Assembly: GCA_013697015.1 (NCBI GenBank)
Contig: JACCXL010000091.1
Span: forward strand, 1-7,450
DNA from: Chthoniobacterales bacterium
GTDB lineage: Bacteria > Verrucomicrobiota > Verrucomicrobiia > Chthoniobacterales > UBA10450
Length of the DNA: 7,450 nucleotides
Direction: 5' to 3'
Shown: piece after piece, positions 5,906 through 7,450 of the stretch
Layout: the number at the start of each line of letters is the position of its first letter
How positions within the stretch are numbered: position 1 is the stretch's first letter
Notes under the pieces: model-generated
The model's database searches: none
The model's input: the letters and a program-made list of their open reading frames with translations, nothing else
What the model was told of the DNA's origin: nothing
Program-made: the position numbers and the translations under genes

Positions 5906-7450
5906 ATGTTCGCGACGCTGATTGACAATGCGTCCTGCCAAGTGTCCAGCCCTGAGAAAACCAAGATCGAATGGGACATTGAGGCCGCGACGAATGCCTA
6001 CAATGTCGACGCGTGGGGCAGCGGTTACTTCAGCATCAATCCTGCCGGTAACGTGCAAGCCAGGCCGTTGCAAGAGCACGGCGGCGCGATCGATATCCTG
6101 GCAGTGGTAAACGAAGCGCGCGCGCGCGGCCTCGGTTTTCCTCTCGTCATCCGCTTTCAGGATTTGCTGCGGCATCGAGTAGAAACGGTGAACCGCGCGT
6201 TTCAGCAGGCGATCAGCGAGTTCGGCTATCGCAACCACTATCGCGGTGTCTTTCCGATCAAGGTCAACCAGTTGCGCGAGGTGATCGAAGAGATCGTCGA
6301 TGCGGGGCAGCAATATCACTTCGGCCTCGAAGCCGGAAGTAAACCGGAGTTAATCGCGGCCCTCGCGATGCACAAGGATCCCGAGAGCCTCATTATCTGC
6401 AACGGCTACAAGGATCGGGCCTACATCCGTTGTGCCATGCTCGGCCGCAGACTTGGGAAGTCAGTCGTAATCGTGGTCGAGAAGTTGGAGGAGCTGCAGC
6501 AGACAATCCGAATCGCCAAAGAAATCGGGGTTGAACCGCACATCGGTATCCGCGTCCGGTTGCAGACGAAAGGCTCGGGCAAGTGGTCGGTGAGCGCGGG
6601 CGAGAACGCCAAGTTCGGACTCGATACCGCAAATCTCGTCTCTGCCAGCGAAATGCTGAAGTCGGAAGGTCTCGCGCATTGTCTGAAGCTCGTGCATTTC
6701 CATGTCGGCTCCCAGGTGCCCGACATCTCGACGATCAAGCGCGCCGTGCGCGAGGCGGCTCGCTATTATGCGAAACTTGCGAAGCGCGGCCACGAGCTTG
6801 GTTACCTCGATGTCGGCGGCGGCTTGGGCGTCGATTACGACGGCTCGCGGACTGACTTCGACAGCTCCACCAACTATTCGCTGCAGGAGTACGCGAACGA
6901 CGTCGTTTGGAACATCATCGATGTGTGCGATTCCGAAGGCGTGGCTCATCCCGCGATCGTAAGCGAGGGCGGGCGCGCGATCGTGGCGCACCATTCGGTG
7001 CTCGTGGTGGAAGCGTTTGGGTCGATCGAAAAAGTTTCGCGGGACGAAAAGGTCGCGCCCGCGGAGAGCGATCACAAACTTGCGAAAGACATTTTCGAAG
7101 TGCAGCGCAACCTGAAGCGCAGCAACCGCCGCGAAAGTTTGCACGACGCGCAGCAGATCAAGGAAGAATCGCAGCAGTTGTTCTCCGTCGGTCTGCTCGA
7201 GCTGGAGAGCAAAGCCAAGATCGAAAGTGTCTACTGGCAACTCGCGCAGCAGATCGTTGCACTCCATCGCGGCCTTCGTTACGTGCCGGAGGAAGTGAAG
7301 GAACTTGAGACTTCGTTAGGGGACCAATACATCTGCAATTTCTCCGTTTTCCAGTCGCTCCTCGATCATTGGGCGCTGGGTCAGCTCTTCCCGATCATGC
7401 CGATCCACCGGCTGAACACCGTGCCGGACCGGCAGGGGACGATGGTCGAT
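5906..7450 (+). CDS. speA: Biosynthetic arginine decarboxylase SpeA, 3' end cut by the window
   Basis: The first 515 residues of a PLP-dependent (fold III, alanine-racemase-type) arginine decarboxylase that converts arginine to agmatine for polyamine synthesis. The domain opens with NAYNVDAWGSGYFSINPAGN (30-49). The PLP lysine is Lys119 in FPIKVNQ. The SpeA-specific blocks follow in order: GLEAGSKPEL (140-149), IICNGYKDRAYIR (163-175), TKGSGKWSVSAGENAKFGL (221-239), HFHVGSQ (264-270), DVGGGLGVDYDGS (302-314) and SEGGRAIVAHH (353-363). After these comes the helical insertion typical of bacterial SpeA (about 390-455). LFPIMPIHRL (494-503) precedes the edge. The family is usually 630-660 residues, so about 115-145 are missing, including the D-x-T-C-D-S-D-G catalytic Cys region expected just beyond base 7450. 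The ATG at 5906 follows GAGAGGGA. The same frame stays open upstream to an ATG at 5813 that would add 31 residues of unfamiliar sequence. No frameshift is seen. Confidence 0.95.
   Translation, partial: MFATLIDNASCQVSSPEKTKIEWDIEAATNAYNVDAWGSGYFSINPAGNVQARPLQEHGGAIDILAVVNEARARGLGFPLVIRFQDLLRHRVETVNRAFQQAISEFGYRNHYRGVFPIKVNQLREVIEEIVDAGQQYHFGLEAGSKPELIAALAMHKDPESLIICNGYKDRAYIRCAMLGRRLGKSVVIVVEKLEELQQTIRIAKEIGVEPHIGIRVRLQTKGSGKWSVSAGENAKFGLDTANLVSASEMLKSEGLAHCLKLVHFHVGSQVPDISTIKRAVREAARYYAKLAKRGHELGYLDVGGGLGVDYDGSRTDFDSSTNYSLQEYANDVVWNIIDVCDSEGVAHPAIVSEGGRAIVAHHSVLVVEAFGSIEKVSRDEKVAPAESDHKLAKDIFEVQRNLKRSNRRESLHDAQQIKEESQQLFSVGLLELESKAKIESVYWQLAQQIVALHRGLRYVPEEVKELETSLGDQYICNFSVFQSLLDHWALGQLFPIMPIHRLNTVPDRQGTMVD

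Noticed and set aside
5458..5925. 155-codon plus-strand frame opposite the DUF151 gene
   Set aside because: Antisense to a recognisable family protein, in a different frame from speA, and without family resemblance.
5579..6319. 246-codon minus-strand frame covering the DUF151 gene and speA start
   Set aside because: Runs in a different frame through the clear DUF151 gene and antisense to speA; no domain seen.
6461..7267. 268-codon open frame on the minus strand inside speA
   Set aside because: Antisense shadow of the arginine decarboxylase, with no motif or initiation signal.

Overview
The window is a compact, ordinary-looking chromosomal segment from a Gram-negative (LPS-bearing) bacterium. 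I infer a member of the Verrucomicrobiota or a related PVC lineage. The reasons are that LPS-export genes (lptC, lptA, lptB) sit directly upstream of a long-form hibernation factor and a complete HprK/HPr/EI set, that coding density is high, and that base composition is moderately GC-rich and even throughout. This placement comes from gene content only. No mobile element, CRISPR array, tRNA, rRNA or sign of recent transfer is visible.

Region 1 (1-5292, + strand) looks like one long operon: 3' end of an lptC-like gene, lptA, lptB, hpf, hprK, ptsH, ptsI. Junctions are very tight: ATGA overlap, GTGA overlap, 13 nt, 15 nt, TAATG overlap, then 23 nt. The first three genes encode parts of the machine that pulls lipopolysaccharide out of the inner membrane and carries it across the periplasm. 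hpf encodes the ribosome-dimerising hibernation factor. hprK, ptsH and ptsI encode a phosphorelay (PEP to EI to HPr-His) with the kinase/phosphorylase that modifies HPr on serine. No sugar-specific EII gene is present here, so in this window the phosphorelay looks regulatory rather than tied to one transported sugar. The proteobacterial counterpart of this cluster usually has rpoN between lptB and hpf and ptsN after hpf; both are absent here.

Region 2 (5293-5814, - strand) holds a convergent gene for a bifunctional-nuclease (DUF151) family protein with a strongly acidic tail. An imperfect inverted repeat spans the convergent junction and may act as a weak terminator.

Region 3 (5815-5905) is a short divergent intergenic stretch with a small hairpin flanked by two near-identical 11-12 nt direct repeats. 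Region 4 (5906-7450, + strand) is the first 515 codons of a biosynthetic arginine decarboxylase (speA), cut by the window edge just before its C-terminal catalytic region.

The most notable observation is that HprK has Phe at the position where the family normally has its active-site His, while the other catalytic residues I can align are intact. Next is a perfect 10-nt Shine-Dalgarno sequence inside ptsH, followed by an in-frame GTG. I found no convincing evidence of an undescribed system in this window.
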